Assembly: GCA_963210315.1 (NCBI GenBank)
Contig: OY723250.1
Coordinates: forward strand, 1,364,001-1,428,000
Direction of reading: 5' to 3'
Length of the DNA stretch: 64,000 bases
DNA from: Rhynchopus euleeides
Taxonomy: Eukaryota; Euglenozoa; Diplonemea; Diplonemida; Diplonemidae
The notes under the pieces were generated by a model, which was not told the origin of the DNA, did no database searches, and was given only the letters and a program-made list of their open reading frames with translations. The position numbers and the translations under genes are program-made. Below are positions 20,313-30,441 of this stretch, piece by piece (positions within the stretch are counted from its first letter, which is position 1; every line of letters starts with the position of its first letter).

Positions 20313-21050
20313 CTTGGTCGGGCTTGGAAGTTGGTTCGTAGTTTTGACCACCAATGCCTAATGTGTTGGCAGTCTTGTTTGACTGGTGCTTGCAGTACGC
20401 GGTGGCGGGCGGACCGGGCCGGCCGCGCTTCGCGCGGACGGGGGCGCTTCGCGCCCCCTCCGGCCCGGTCCGCCCGCCACCGCGTACTGCAAGCACCAGT
20501 CAAACACGGCCGCCGCAGAGATGCAACAAAAAGCTTCCGTCGAGGTACCACCAGCGAGCTTGGTCCGCCTTGGAAGTTGGTTCGTAGTTTTGACCACCAA
20601 TGCCTAATGTGTTGGCAGTCTTGTTTGACTGGTGCTTGCAGTACGCGGTGGCGGGCGGACCGGGCCGGCCGCGCTTCGCGCGGACGGGGGCGCTTCGCGC
20701 CCCCTCCGGCCCGGTCCGCCCGCCACCGCGTACTGCAAGCACCAGTCAAACACGGCCGCCGCAGAGATGCAACAAAAAGCTTCCGTCGAGGTACCACCAG
20801 CGAGCTTGGTCCGCCTTGGAAGTTGGTTCGTAGTTTTGACCACCAATGCCTAATGTGTTGGCAGTCTTGTTTGACTGGTGCTTGCAGTACGCGGTGGCGG
20901 GAGGACCGGGCCGGAGGGGGCGCGAAGCGCCCCCGTCCGCGCGAAGCGCGGCCGGCCCGGTCCTCCCGCCACCGCGTACTGCAAGCACCAGTCAAACACG
21001 GCCGCCGCAGAGATGCAACAAAAAGCTTCCGTCGAGGTACCACCAGCGAG
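20313..21050. repeat. Three tandem 246-bp units, each with a T-shaped palindrome
   Basis: Exactly three 246-bp units delimited by CTTGG at 20313, 20559, 20805 and 21051. Each has a 129-bp palindrome: 46-bp perfect arms around a 37-bp core. Arms are 20377-20422/20460-20505, 20623-20668/20706-20751 and 20869-20914/20952-20997. Each core holds two smaller hairpins, CCGCGC-TTC-GCGCGG and GGGGGCGC-TTC-GCGCCCCC. Units 1 and 2 have the core in one orientation. Unit 3 has the exact reverse complement. The remaining 117 bp per unit is nearly invariant. Confidence 0.9.
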
Positions 21051-21335
21051 CTTGGCTCCAATCCCTGATGGGCCATTCATTAGTGCTTGATGGAACTGTC
21101 CCTGATGAGGCCATCATCGGATCACTAGCCGTGTTTAGTGACTTACACAGGCTATCAAATTGACATCATCAAAAATCGACTTTCCGGGGCTCGGGAGCCC
21201 GAAAATCGGACTCCTAGGGCCCAAAAACCGGGGTATGGTGTGTTCTGGGGGGTCAGAAGGTCAAATAGAGGGCCGCGGCTGCTATGTCGAAAAACCCCAT
21301 TTTGGGACAAAAAAGGGGGCTTTCGACCCCCCCTA

Positions 21336-24300
21336 CCCCCCCCCCCCCCCCATGTGTGGCTGGGGCTCAAGTTCAGATTTTTTACATTGGAACCGGTGGG
21401 ACATTGGGATGAATGCATGGCAGGAGTACATTCACGTCGACGGCACACCTGCAGCTTCAGAGATGCACGGTTCACCGGACTCCTCCGCCAACGGTGAGCC
21501 GCCTCCTGGGTGTGCAGTGGATGAAGCTGGCGGCATCACAGCCTTGCCGTGATCTGGTCGGATCACAGGAGCCTGGCCTTGCTCGAACTGGGTCGGCCGA
21601 TGGTGTTGGATGTACCCGTAAACGTGTCCGTGTTCACCCTCTCTCCGAGGCAAAGTCTTTTTTTGAAATACCCGGCTCTGGGAGTCAGAAGGCAGGATTT
21701 AGAAGAGTGTGGGTGGGTGGGTGGGTGGGTGGGGGTGAGGTAGGGTCTTCGCTCGTCGGCAGCCTTGCGCTAATCAAACAACCGTCAGCAAAATCTTCAG
21801 CGTCTTTCGAATAAAAAGGAGAAAAAAATGCGCCAAAAAGGAATACGCACTTTCCTGCACCGCTGAGCGAAGATCGCCCACCACCCCCCTACCCTGTGGC
21901 ATCATTTAGAACTTCTTTCTCACCCTTTTATTTGTTCTGGGTTCAATACTGTGTGCAATACTCGCGCAGTCTCACTCCCCCTGTTTGCATCGTGTGCAAC
22001 TGGTCACCATCGTATGGTGGCACAGGCCTAACAACTCCACCATCAGCCGATCGATGGGTTGCGTCGTGTGTCATACAAGCATGCTGGTTGCACCGTTTTT
22101 CAAGCAGGAGCTCTGGCATCCATAAAGACTCCGTGATAGCCGCGGCAAGCACGACTGTGCCTGTTGCGCCGTGCCTATGTGAGGCTGGTGTTGTGGGGTG
22201 TCCTGCATTTCAATGACTGCAGTTGAGGCGGTGCATCTGAAGCGTCGAGGCTCTGCTATAAGCAAACTACGCCACTCGAAAGTCACGCCAGTATCGCGGT
22301 CTTCGATAGCTCAACCTGGACACTGCATTGGTCGCAATAATATTCCAGCCTCAATGGGGAAGGAGGAGAGTGTGATGTATCAAGATCAGGTGTTTGGTAA
22401 AGTTCAGCACTCCTGGACAAAACGTATCCATATGTGTGTGTTGGATGGCATCGCCCGTGTCGCAATAGCGCCGTTTTCATCACCCAACCCTGATATTTTG
22501 GCACCGATGCGCACCAACATGCTACATACACCAAGAAAGAACCGCAAATATTGCCTATCCGAATAAGTATCCGCAAAAGAACACGTAGAATCTAAGATGG
22601 CAATGTCTTTCCCGTTCAAAACCCGTTCAAATGTGCAGAGGTCGTCTCCTCTTGTTGTGATTGTTGTGCATTTTGAAATACCCAGCCAGGACTCAGTGCC
22701 GGCCTGTGTGCCATGGTGGTGATAGTAAAGCCTTCGTTCTGTGCGAAACCGGTCCAGCGGTCCCTGTTTCCGAGACACGCACAAATCGTCACCACGCTCA
22801 CCTTTGTTCATCCCAGAGCGAATGTATCTGTCGTTCTTCAAATGGAATCCCGCCACGAAGATACCGCCCGCAATTTGCATTGGCCTCGGTGGCAGAGGAA
22901 GGCGAATGATGCCGCCAACCCGCCCAGAATGGCGGAACCTAATGTTGCTGGGGGATGGGTCGAATGCTGTGCAGTTGCATCATATCTCTGTGGTTCTCAA
23001 GCACGCACGCATTGCCGAACAAACTCATCTGTCAACCTGTGCTGTGATTGCTTTCGGAAGTGGTCGCAGATATTTATTTGGGATCATCTCTAAACCCTCA
23101 TTTGCCTGGGTGTGAAGACACTATCGGGACATACGAACAAACGGGCAGGTCAGTGGGACTCCAGAAAGAACTAAATATGGCGCGCCTCGCCAACAGCAAT
23201 GCCTACAATGTAACCCTGCGATGAGGCCACCTTTGCTTGAGGTCGATGATGGCACCGTTGCAATCTCCTCGATGAAGCGCTGGCCGCTCGGATCAAGAAA
23301 TAATGCAACACCATGGGAAAGGGAAATGCACGCACGACCTATGCGCCCCCCCCCCCCCCCCCCCCGGCTGTTGCAGTCAAACCACCAACGACAAAACCTG
23401 AGCCACAACATACCGAGAGATGGGGTATTGCGGATGGAATTCCGTTTCCCGTTTGCTTTCTTTGGCCACAGCTACCGCCTCCTGTGTAACGTTTTCTCAC
23501 ACGGCGGCCAGGGCAGGTGGTACACAGTTGGTGGGAGAGCGTGCAACCTCTGAGGCGGCGTTTCCTTACTGTAGTGGTCGAGAAACACTGCCCACGTGAC
23601 ACGTGACGCTCTCTCGAAAACAAAGGTGACCACGTGGATCCCTGGCTGCCGTGCATCACCACAGGTGCGGAAGCTTGCATCTGATTATCTCTTGGAAGGT
23701 CTTTACCTGTGTTTCTGATGAGTCTGCGTTTTTTTCTATACTCTCTCCGTCAACAACGAATACGAAAATATTCTCATGGCAAGGGCTCGTGCCGAAAACA
23801 AAAACCCACCCCCTCCCCCCCCTCCCCTCTCACCCCATATCCCCCCTATCCCCCCCCTGTGCAACCTGACAAACCCTTCGATTTTCTACCTCTCCTGGGT
23901 GGGCGTAGCCAACCTCTGGATCCCAACTGTTGGTGATAAAGATGATTTTAATGGAACCTGGGCTTGTTGCAGATGTGCACTTCACATCTGTGTTGATGCA
24001 TGGTGTTGTGGCGTTGCGCCAGGTGCCCTGTACTGCTGCTGCGTCTCTTCTCAGCAGCGCCTCTGGCCAGCAGTGGCAGACTTGGATGCGCTGGGATTGT
24101 TGTTTCTGCCTCTGCAGCTCAAAGAGGATTGAGTAGACGAACGCCTCGAGTGGCTGGGTGGGGGTGTTGTTCTTCAAGTTCCTCCAGAGATCCGAAGGGC
24201 GGAGGAGAGGGGCTTCGCTAGTCTAGAACCCCAGACGAGCGAGAAAAAATATTGAACTCTCTCACAGCACCGGTGGCAAACTGACACAGGCGCGACACAC

Positions 24301-24415
24301 TTTGGTAGAGCGAAGCCCCCCTCCTCCCCCGTATCGATACCCAGCCTTACCTCTCTGAGACGGGCCACCTCGTGTTTGCTGTGCACAGCGATGAGCCTGC
24401 ATGACACCAGAGAAT
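21336..24415. other. Gene-poor spacer
   Basis: No gene recognised. GGGT repeats at ~21706-21730 and a poly-C run at ~23345-23364. Some ORFs of ~120-160 codons occur at 22198-22880 on both strands without a recognisable domain. They may be remnants of an old element. Confidence 0.5.
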
Positions 24416-25538
24416 GGCATGGCCTTCGTATTCCTGACAGGCCGAACTTCACCTCACCTGTAGAAATTGTTGGGGAGGAGCGATTCACCCCCTTCTGCAG
24501 TTCGGGGAACACTGCCACAAACAGGGATCTCTCGGAGGTTTCAGTTGTACCGTGCCTGATCCGGTGGGGGTGTTGTTCTTCAAGATGCTATGCTGCATCG
24601 CCATAGCTTGCTTCCCTGTGGCTCCCTAAAACTACATACCATGGAGATTGTCGCCGGATACCGTATCTGGTTCTCGGGCAGTGGTCTTTCGTGGACTGCT
24701 GTCCAATGCTGGATCGCTAACCAACCGTGCCGGTGGAAGTGTGTGAGTCTGTTTTATAACTGGATACCTACCCACCCCCTTGTAATTGTCCGCCCTATTT
24801 TGGCATTTTTGGCCGAAACGGACAATTACAAGGTCAGGCGGACAATTACAAGGGATTAGCCTGTACCACTGGCTGCAGCGTGCACACAACACAACAGAGG
24901 CACATTCCATAGTGTTTGTGCGCTCTGGGTGGCCAGGGTTCTCGCTACTCACCCCTACCACCCCCCAGGGGGTGATAGGGGTGAGTAGCGAGGGGTGATC
25001 AAGAGACCCTTGTCACGCAGGCCAACCACTCGCACTGCAGGCCTTAGTACCCAGTATAACCCTTGTAATTGTCCGCCCCCCGAGGAGGCCCCGAGGCGGA
25101 CAATTACAAGGGGTTTGGGGGGGCGGACAATTACAAGGGGGGGGGGTAGGTAGTCTCAAAAATCAACGGAATGTGCGTCGGTGTTCGATTCCGAGCGCTT
25201 TCGAGCAGGAGGAGCGCAGCGATGCACAGCAATCGTATGCTGCAGTGAAAAGTCAGCCGGAGACACGGCCAGAGCCGTCTTTGTTCATACTCAGCTCTCT
25301 TCTCTCTCTCATTCTCTCTCCATCTCGCTGAAGATCCCACAGCGTGCATATCCCCGAAACGAGAACACCCCCTCTCGTTGTTCAACTTCCTGAAAGCAAG
25401 TCCCCCCGATCCCCGCCCCCGCCCCCGTTTTTGTGAGAGGTTGTTGTAAAGCAGCCAAAAACCCCGTTCACATTTTTATGGGCAGTTTCTCTTTATTTCT
25501 CCTTGATTTTTGCTCTCTCTCTCTCTATTTCTTTGTTT
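24416..25538 (+). repeat. Direct repeat R, copy 1 (interrupted by an insertion)
   Basis: Left copy of a ~737-bp repeat whose other copy is 29705-30441. The compared bases are identical except for the 384-bp insertion at 24767-25150. The repeat includes a CT tract near its right end and no coding capacity that I recognise. It directly abuts the left end of the YR retroelement. Confidence 0.85.
24767..25150. mobile_element. 384-bp TA-flanked MITE inside repeat R copy 1
   Basis: Present in copy 1 and absent from copy 2 of repeat R, giving a filled and an empty site. The TA at 24765-24766 is repeated at 25151-25152, while copy 2 has one TA (30054-30055). Terminal inverted repeats are ~28 bp: a CCTACCC tip, then CTTGTAATTGTCCGCC (24767-24794 and 25122-25150). 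The motif TTGTAATTGTCCGCC recurs internally in both orientations (~24820-24855, ~25063-25110), and a hairpin built on CTCGCTACTCACCCCT lies at ~24943-24993. No transposase is present. Confidence 0.85.
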
Positions 25539-25655
25539 GCGCTAACCAGGCTCCTGGTCTCTAGCAAAGAAGACTGTTGGCAGCGCATGTGTTCACCCAT
25601 GTACCCCACAGGTAACGAACCAGCGCACAAACAAAAACTACCGCTTGTGCGCAAT

Positions 25656-26729
25656 ATGTCTACCCGCTCTCTCTTCAAGGCGAAGGAGATTGAGTGGGAG
25701 TCGCTGAGAGTCACGAAGGTGCCGGCATTCATGCAGGAGTTCCTCTGCGCTCCGGAGGTCGTGAAGTGTGTGTTCCCGGAGTGTGATACTGAGCACGAGG
25801 GTGAAGGATGCCTCAACTGTCGTTCCTGCGGACACCGCGCGGCGGTTTCGTGCCTCGATGCCTTTGTTCCCTCCTCCTGTTACGGGGAGTTCGTCAAGGG
25901 GATGGAGGACAAGGACTGGATGTGCCCGGTGTGTTGCTGGGTAGCCAGCCACGCCAAACCGGAAGGGGACGCAGACGCTGCGTCTCCCAAGGTGGGCAAC
26001 AAGGCAACGAGCAGCGGGGACGCCCCCTCTCGTACCGCCCCCAAGCAGACAGACGCTGTCAGCATGGAGGCCCGCCTCGACTCCTTCCTGGAGCCGGATG
26101 ACGGCGTGCGCTACGAGCTTCTCGAGTTGCACCGCCGCATCGCCATCCTCGAGGAAGAAAAGAAGAAGGCGAAGGAGGTAGCCACGGGCTCCTCCCTCCC
26201 GAGTGACTTTGACCCCTTCCGCGCCGTCACCTGGATCCCCGTGCTGGGCAACGAACTGGGCCAGGCCCTCCTCCGGGCCAAGCTCGCCATCGCGATGGAC
26301 GAGGCCAGCCTCGGAGGGAGGGACAAGGGGCTCGCCTACAGACTCCACCGGCGCAGTTTCGAGAGACTCGACAGACTGCTGGAGGGCACCCTCCAGTCCC
26401 CCCCGAACTCCTCCACCTTCCAGGCTTTCCACGAAGTCTGCGTGGAACTCACGGCTTTCGGGTTGGGGGGCACGGCAGCCATCAGGGTCAGCTATGAGGA
26501 GCTGGCCCTCCCCGAGGACTACAAGGGCTTCTCGGGGGAGAAACAGCGCCGCATGGCTCGGCAGGCTGTAAAGACGGGGGAGGGGGAGAAGCCGTCCGAC
26601 TCTACCTTTCCTGGTCGTGATCAGTCCGCCAGCAGGTACGAGCCCTACAGCCCCGACAACAGGGGCAAGACGAGCGCCTCCCCCTCCTCCAAGTACGCCG
26701 GACGTAAGGCGGGAAAGGGTTTCCGGTAG
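25656..26729 (+). CDS. gag-like ORF of the YR retroelement
   Basis: 357 residues from the ATG at 25656. The N-terminal part carries a Cys/His cluster of PHD/RING type (CLNCRSCGHRAAVSC...CPVCC, ~residues 50-95). It is followed by a helical, charged middle and a basic, Ser/Pro-rich tail. It is positioned where the gag-like protein of VIPER-type elements lies. Similarity to any known gag could not be tested here. Confidence 0.6.
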   Translation: MSTRSLFKAKEIEWESLRVTKVPAFMQEFLCAPEVVKCVFPECDTEHEGEGCLNCRSCGHRAAVSCLDAFVPSSCYGEFVKGMEDKDWMCPVCCWVASHAKPEGDADAASPKVGNKATSSGDAPSRTAPKQTDAVSMEARLDSFLEPDDGVRYELLELHRRIAILEEEKKKAKEVATGSSLPSDFDPFRAVTWIPVLGNELGQALLRAKLAIAMDEASLGGRDKGLAYRLHRRSFERLDRLLEGTLQSPPNSSTFQAFHEVCVELTAFGLGGTAAIRVSYEELALPEDYKGFSGEKQRRMARQAVKTGEGEKPSDSTFPGRDQSASRYEPYSPDNRGKTSASPSSKYAGRKAGKGFR

Positions 26730-26740
26730 ACGCTACCAAG

Positions 26741-27673
26741 GTGACTCCCCCCCTAGGCCTTCCCCTCCCGACATCCCTATATCCCCTCTGGGAGGACTCC
26801 CTCCCTGCAGTACGCACCAGAAAAACAGAGACAATTATCCCTCAAGAAGTCCCCGATCTACTCCATTCCACTCTCCTCCGAATGAAGGGCTGCTATGCAT
26901 CCCAAGCCCCCCTCCTCTCGGTCCTCAAACACTCGGAGGACTTCAGGAAGCTTGTGGCCACCTCCCACCCCGAAATTCCCCCCGAGCTGGCACGCCTGAT
27001 GTGGGTCGAGAAGAAGATTACCAAGGGAGAGTATCGCCTATCCAGCGCTCGGCAAGCACTCACGTATTTCAGGATGGCGTCGATAAAGCCCCTGGAAGCA
27101 TACAGCAGAGCTCTCCTCCGGGGAGGAAACGAATTCGAGCGCCTGCAGCAGATCAGGGAGAAGACCCCCCCCTTTCAATCCATCAAGAAGGTCGCCGAAG
27201 GCGGCTCCTCCCACCTCCACGAAGCCCTATCGGTGCAGTTGGCGACGGCGTCGAGATACATCGACCTGGCGCGCATCAAGGAGCACCACGTGGAGACCAC
27301 CCCAGAGGGACTTCTTCTCAACTTTGTAGGGGGAAAAACGGACAGGAGCAGCACAGGCCAACCCATCATTCTCCCCCCAACGTGCAGGGCCAGCAAGATA
27401 CTCCTAAGGCGAAAAGCAGCAACAGCCCCCCAACTGTTCCTCTTCCCAACGATTACATACAACACATATCATGCGTTCCTGAAGATGCACCTGAATGTCT
27501 CGACTCACGCCATCAGACACGCAGCTCTGACACATGTAGCCCTGCAGGTGTCCGAGGAGGCTGCCCAGGCGCTGGGCCGACACCGCACGGTGTCTCCGAC
27601 CAGGGGCTACACACCACGAGTAACGTGGGCTCCGGCACTCAAGTCAGTGGAAGCGACACGGTCGCTCCTCTGA
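26741..27673 (+). CDS. Tyrosine recombinase of the YR retroelement
   Basis: Up to 310 residues. The C-terminal half has the tyrosine-recombinase pattern, including HAIRHAALTH, a following GRH and a downstream Tyr in RGYTP. It would integrate a circular DNA intermediate, as in DIRS-order elements. The exact start is uncertain. It lies between the gag-like and RT parts. Confidence 0.75.
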   Translation: MTPPLGLPLPTSLYPLWEDSLPAVRTRKTETIIPQEVPDLLHSTLLRMKGCYASQAPLLSVLKHSEDFRKLVATSHPEIPPELARLMWVEKKITKGEYRLSSARQALTYFRMASIKPLEAYSRALLRGGNEFERLQQIREKTPPFQSIKKVAEGGSSHLHEALSVQLATASRYIDLARIKEHHVETTPEGLLLNFVGGKTDRSSTGQPIILPPTCRASKILLRRKAATAPQLFLFPTITYNTYHAFLKMHLNVSTHAIRHAALTHVALQVSEEAAQALGRHRTVSPTRGYTPRVTWAPALKSVEATRSLL

Positions 27674-29298
27674 ACTTAAAACCGTTCTCGCTGTACGACT
27701 ACGCCAGCTGCTGGATCGAGCGGACGTCGGGCGTTTCCGCCCCCAAAGCTTCCTACGAGGGAGTTATCGACCCTGCCCCGGTACGACCGGTGGACCACAT
27801 CCTCCTGCTGTCAGACTTCCCCTTCCTGAAGGAAAATTGGGAATGGATCACCGCCGACTTCTTGCACAAGGTGGTGCCACCCCATGCCTACTGCTTTGGC
27901 CCCCGCAACGGGCCTCTGGAAAGCCACGTCCCCGAACTCACCCAGGGCTCCATTGCCTCCCCCTGCCCGCGCCACAGAAGGAGAGGTCCCCATATTTTTT
28001 CGTCGGCCTTTTGTGTGAACAAGAAACGACCGGGTCACCTCCGTTTTATACTGAGCTGCAAGGCGCTCAACATCGCGATCGGACACTTACGCCTTCCCCA
28101 CTGCGACCTGCCCTCCTTCCCATCCATAGTTAACACCATGATGCAACAAGAATTTTTTTGTGACTTCGACTTTGCGGCGTACTTTTTCCAGTTCCCCCTG
28201 GAGCCGGAGGCCCGCCCCTTCTTTTGCTTCAGAGCAGGCCAACACCTGCTGGAGATGGAGCGCGCGCCGATGGGGTACTCCGCGCTCCCCCAGATCGCCC
28301 AGAGGACTGCCACCACCCTGGCGGAGGCGTCTCTCGGCTCCTCACGAGAAGGGGCCTCAGTCACGTGGATGGACAACATACTCTTCGGAGCTTCGGAAGT
28401 CGCTACATTACAGGGCATTGCATCACGCTTCCGGGTCTTCTGTGCCAGATACGGTTTCACCTTGGGGGACGTTGGGGAGATCCGCACTAGGGGTTGCGTG
28501 CTGGGAATCGAGATGGACCTCGCCGATAAGCGCTTCCGCCTCAGCCCGGAGTGGTGCACGTCAACATCAGCCATATACAACGAGTTCAGCTCAGCCTGGT
28601 CACTCTCACGGAGGGTCACTTGGAGACTCATCGGGTGTCTCATCTGGCGATTCCATGTGCTGCGTTACCGCCTGGGACCCCTACTCCCCCTACTCTGCTT
28701 CATGTCCGAGACGGCCTCAATACACCACTCAGCAATCCGCCGCTCCGCCTTCTGGGAGGAAGAGGTCAAGCTGCCACAAGCTGCCAGAACAACCCTGCAT
28801 ACACAGTTTCAGACGCTGAAAAGGAACGAGTGGGTCCCCTGGGAAGCACCACCTCGGAAGGAGGTGATCGCCTTCACCGATGCCAGTCTAAGGCTCTGGA
28901 GCTTTATCCACAACAACGAGGCATCATGGGGGCCCTTCCCTCCGCAGATGGAAGGGCTCAGCATCTTCATGCTGGAGCTTTTTGCAGTTTTCAAGCTGTC
29001 TCATCACCTCGCAACACAGACCGTTCACCCTGCGACATTCACAGTCTTCTGCGACAACACGGGAGTCGTCAGTGCTGTGAACAACGGGTATTCGCTGGCA
29101 CACGGTGCCCAGCCTCTCATTACAGACATACATTCGCAGGTGGAGCATCGGGGATCACGGATCCTGTTGCGCTACATCCACACCAAGCTCAACCCGGCCG
29201 ACGCATACTCTCGCCACACTACCCGCTTGCAGGGTGCCAGCGTACGGCTACCGGAAGCCCTGCCCCAATACCCTCACGAGGTACAAACACACCCCTGA
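27674..29298 (+). CDS. Reverse transcriptase-RNase H of the YR retroelement
   Basis: The RT domain is recognisable from HLRFILSCKALN, DFDFAAYFFQFPL, APMGYSALPQIAQ and WMDNILFG. The last occupies the place of the usual YxDD box. RNase H follows, with IAFTDAS, MLELFAVF, VFCDNTGVVSAVN and a final KLNPADAYSR. The frame is open from further upstream, but recognisable similarity starts around 27674. Confidence 0.8.
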
Positions 29299-29302
29299 AA
29301 CG

Positions 29303-29607
29303 GAGAAAGAGTTAGGACGCCTAACATATCTTCCCCCTCACATCGAGGCCGACACAGAAATTACGATCGCATGAAACAGCGGCCACGGGGCGCTCTTCCC
29401 GGAAGGACACAACGAAGCACTCAGCCTCGCCGGGGAGGGATACGATCCCGCCGGCAACATGCTCGACCACGGGTCGAAACCAAGGCCAGACGACACCACG
29501 CTGTTAACCCGAGGGCAATGAAGGTTAGGGGCGGGGGGGGGGGGGGGGCGGGCAACATAAAAAGAAAGGACCGCTTGTGCGCACAGTAGCGAACACCAAG
29601 TCTTCTT
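29303..29607 (+). other. 3' non-coding part of the YR retroelement
   Basis: No ORF of note. Contains a poly-G run (~29532-29549) and a copy of the CCGCTTGTGCGCA segment that also occurs just left of the gag-like ORF (~25640). Confidence 0.5.
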
Positions 29608-29704
29608 TGCGCTAACCAGGCTCCTGGTCTCTAGCAAAGAAGACTGTTGGCAGCGCATGTGTTCACCCATGTACCCCACAGGTAACGAACCAGCGCACAA
29701 ACAA

Positions 29705-30441
29705 GGCATGGCCTTCGTATTCCTGACAGGCCGAACTTCACCTCACCTGTAGAAATTGTTGGGGAGGAGCGATTCACCCCCTTCTGCAGTTCGGGGAACA
29801 CTGCCACAAACAGGGATCTCTCGGAGGTTTCAGTTGTACCGTGCCTGATCCGGTGGGGGTGTTGTTCTTCAAGATGCTATGCTGCATCGCCATAGCTTGC
29901 TTCCCTGTGGCTCCCTAAAACTACATACCATGGAGATTGTCGCCGGATACCGTATCTGGTTCTCGGGCAGTGGTCTTTCGTGGACTGCTGTCCAATGCTG
30001 GATCGCTAACCAACCGTGCCGGTGGAAGTGTGTGAGTCTGTTTTATAACTGGATAGTCTCAAAAATCAACGGAATGTGCGTCGGTGTTCGATTCCGAGCG
30101 CTTTCGAGCAGGAGGAGCGCAGCGATGCACAGCAATCGTATGCTGCAGTGAAAAGTCAGCCGGAGACACGGCCAGAGCCGTCTTTGTTCATACTCAGCTC
30201 TCTTCTCTCTCTCATTCTCTCTCCATCTCGCTGAAGATCCCACAGCGTGCATATCCCCGAAACGAGAACACCCCCTCTCGTTGTTCAACTTCCTGAAAGC
30301 AAGTCCCCCCGATCCCCGCCCCCGCCCCCGTTTTTGTGAGAGGTTGTTGTAAAGCAGCCAAAAACCCCGTTCACATTTTTATGGGCAGTTTCTCTTTATT
30401 TCTCCTTGATTTTTGCTCTCTCTCTCTCTATTTCTTTGTTT
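29705..30441 (+). repeat. Direct repeat R, copy 2 (uninterrupted)
   Basis: Right copy of the repeat at 24416-25538, without the 384-bp insertion. It abuts the right 95-bp terminal repeat of the YR retroelement. Confidence 0.85.

Larger units (their letters stand above)
18452..21335. mobile_element. 2.9-kb structure bounded by ~170-bp inverted repeats
   Basis: 18452-18619 matches the reverse complement of 21160-21335, with a few substitutions and a small indel near the tip. Both outer tips read TAGGG(C/G)GGGTCGAAAG and abut homopolymer C tracts. Inside lie a 1.18-kb segment with its own short inverted repeats (18626-19803) and the palindrome array (20313-21050). No intact transposase is recognised. 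It could be a DNA transposon with captured material, or two copies of a short repeat in opposite orientation. Confidence 0.5.
25538..29702 (+). mobile_element. VIPER-like tyrosine-recombinase retroelement, looks largely whole
   Basis: About 4.2 kb bounded by two ~95-bp direct repeats (25538-25632 and 29608-29702), themselves flanked by the ~737-bp repeat R on each side. Parts in order: gag-like ORF, tyrosine recombinase, reverse transcriptase with RNase H. Recombinase before RT is the order reported for VIPER elements of trypanosomes, unlike DIRS or Ngaro. The terminal and flanking repeats are identical where I compared them, so insertion or rearrangement is recent. It appears to have all main parts. 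Confidence 0.75.

Noticed and set aside
20313-21050. CRISPR-like array
   Set aside because: Only three long units with near-invariant 'spacers' in a eukaryotic context.
20331-21076. Long ORFs on both strands through the palindrome array
   Set aside because: They follow the 246-bp tandem repeat (length divisible by 3) and its palindromes. The same peptide appears on both strands, so this is not coding evidence.
25165-25200. tRNA-like B box (GTTCGATTCC) in repeat R
   Set aside because: T-arm pairing fails and no cloverleaf can be drawn.
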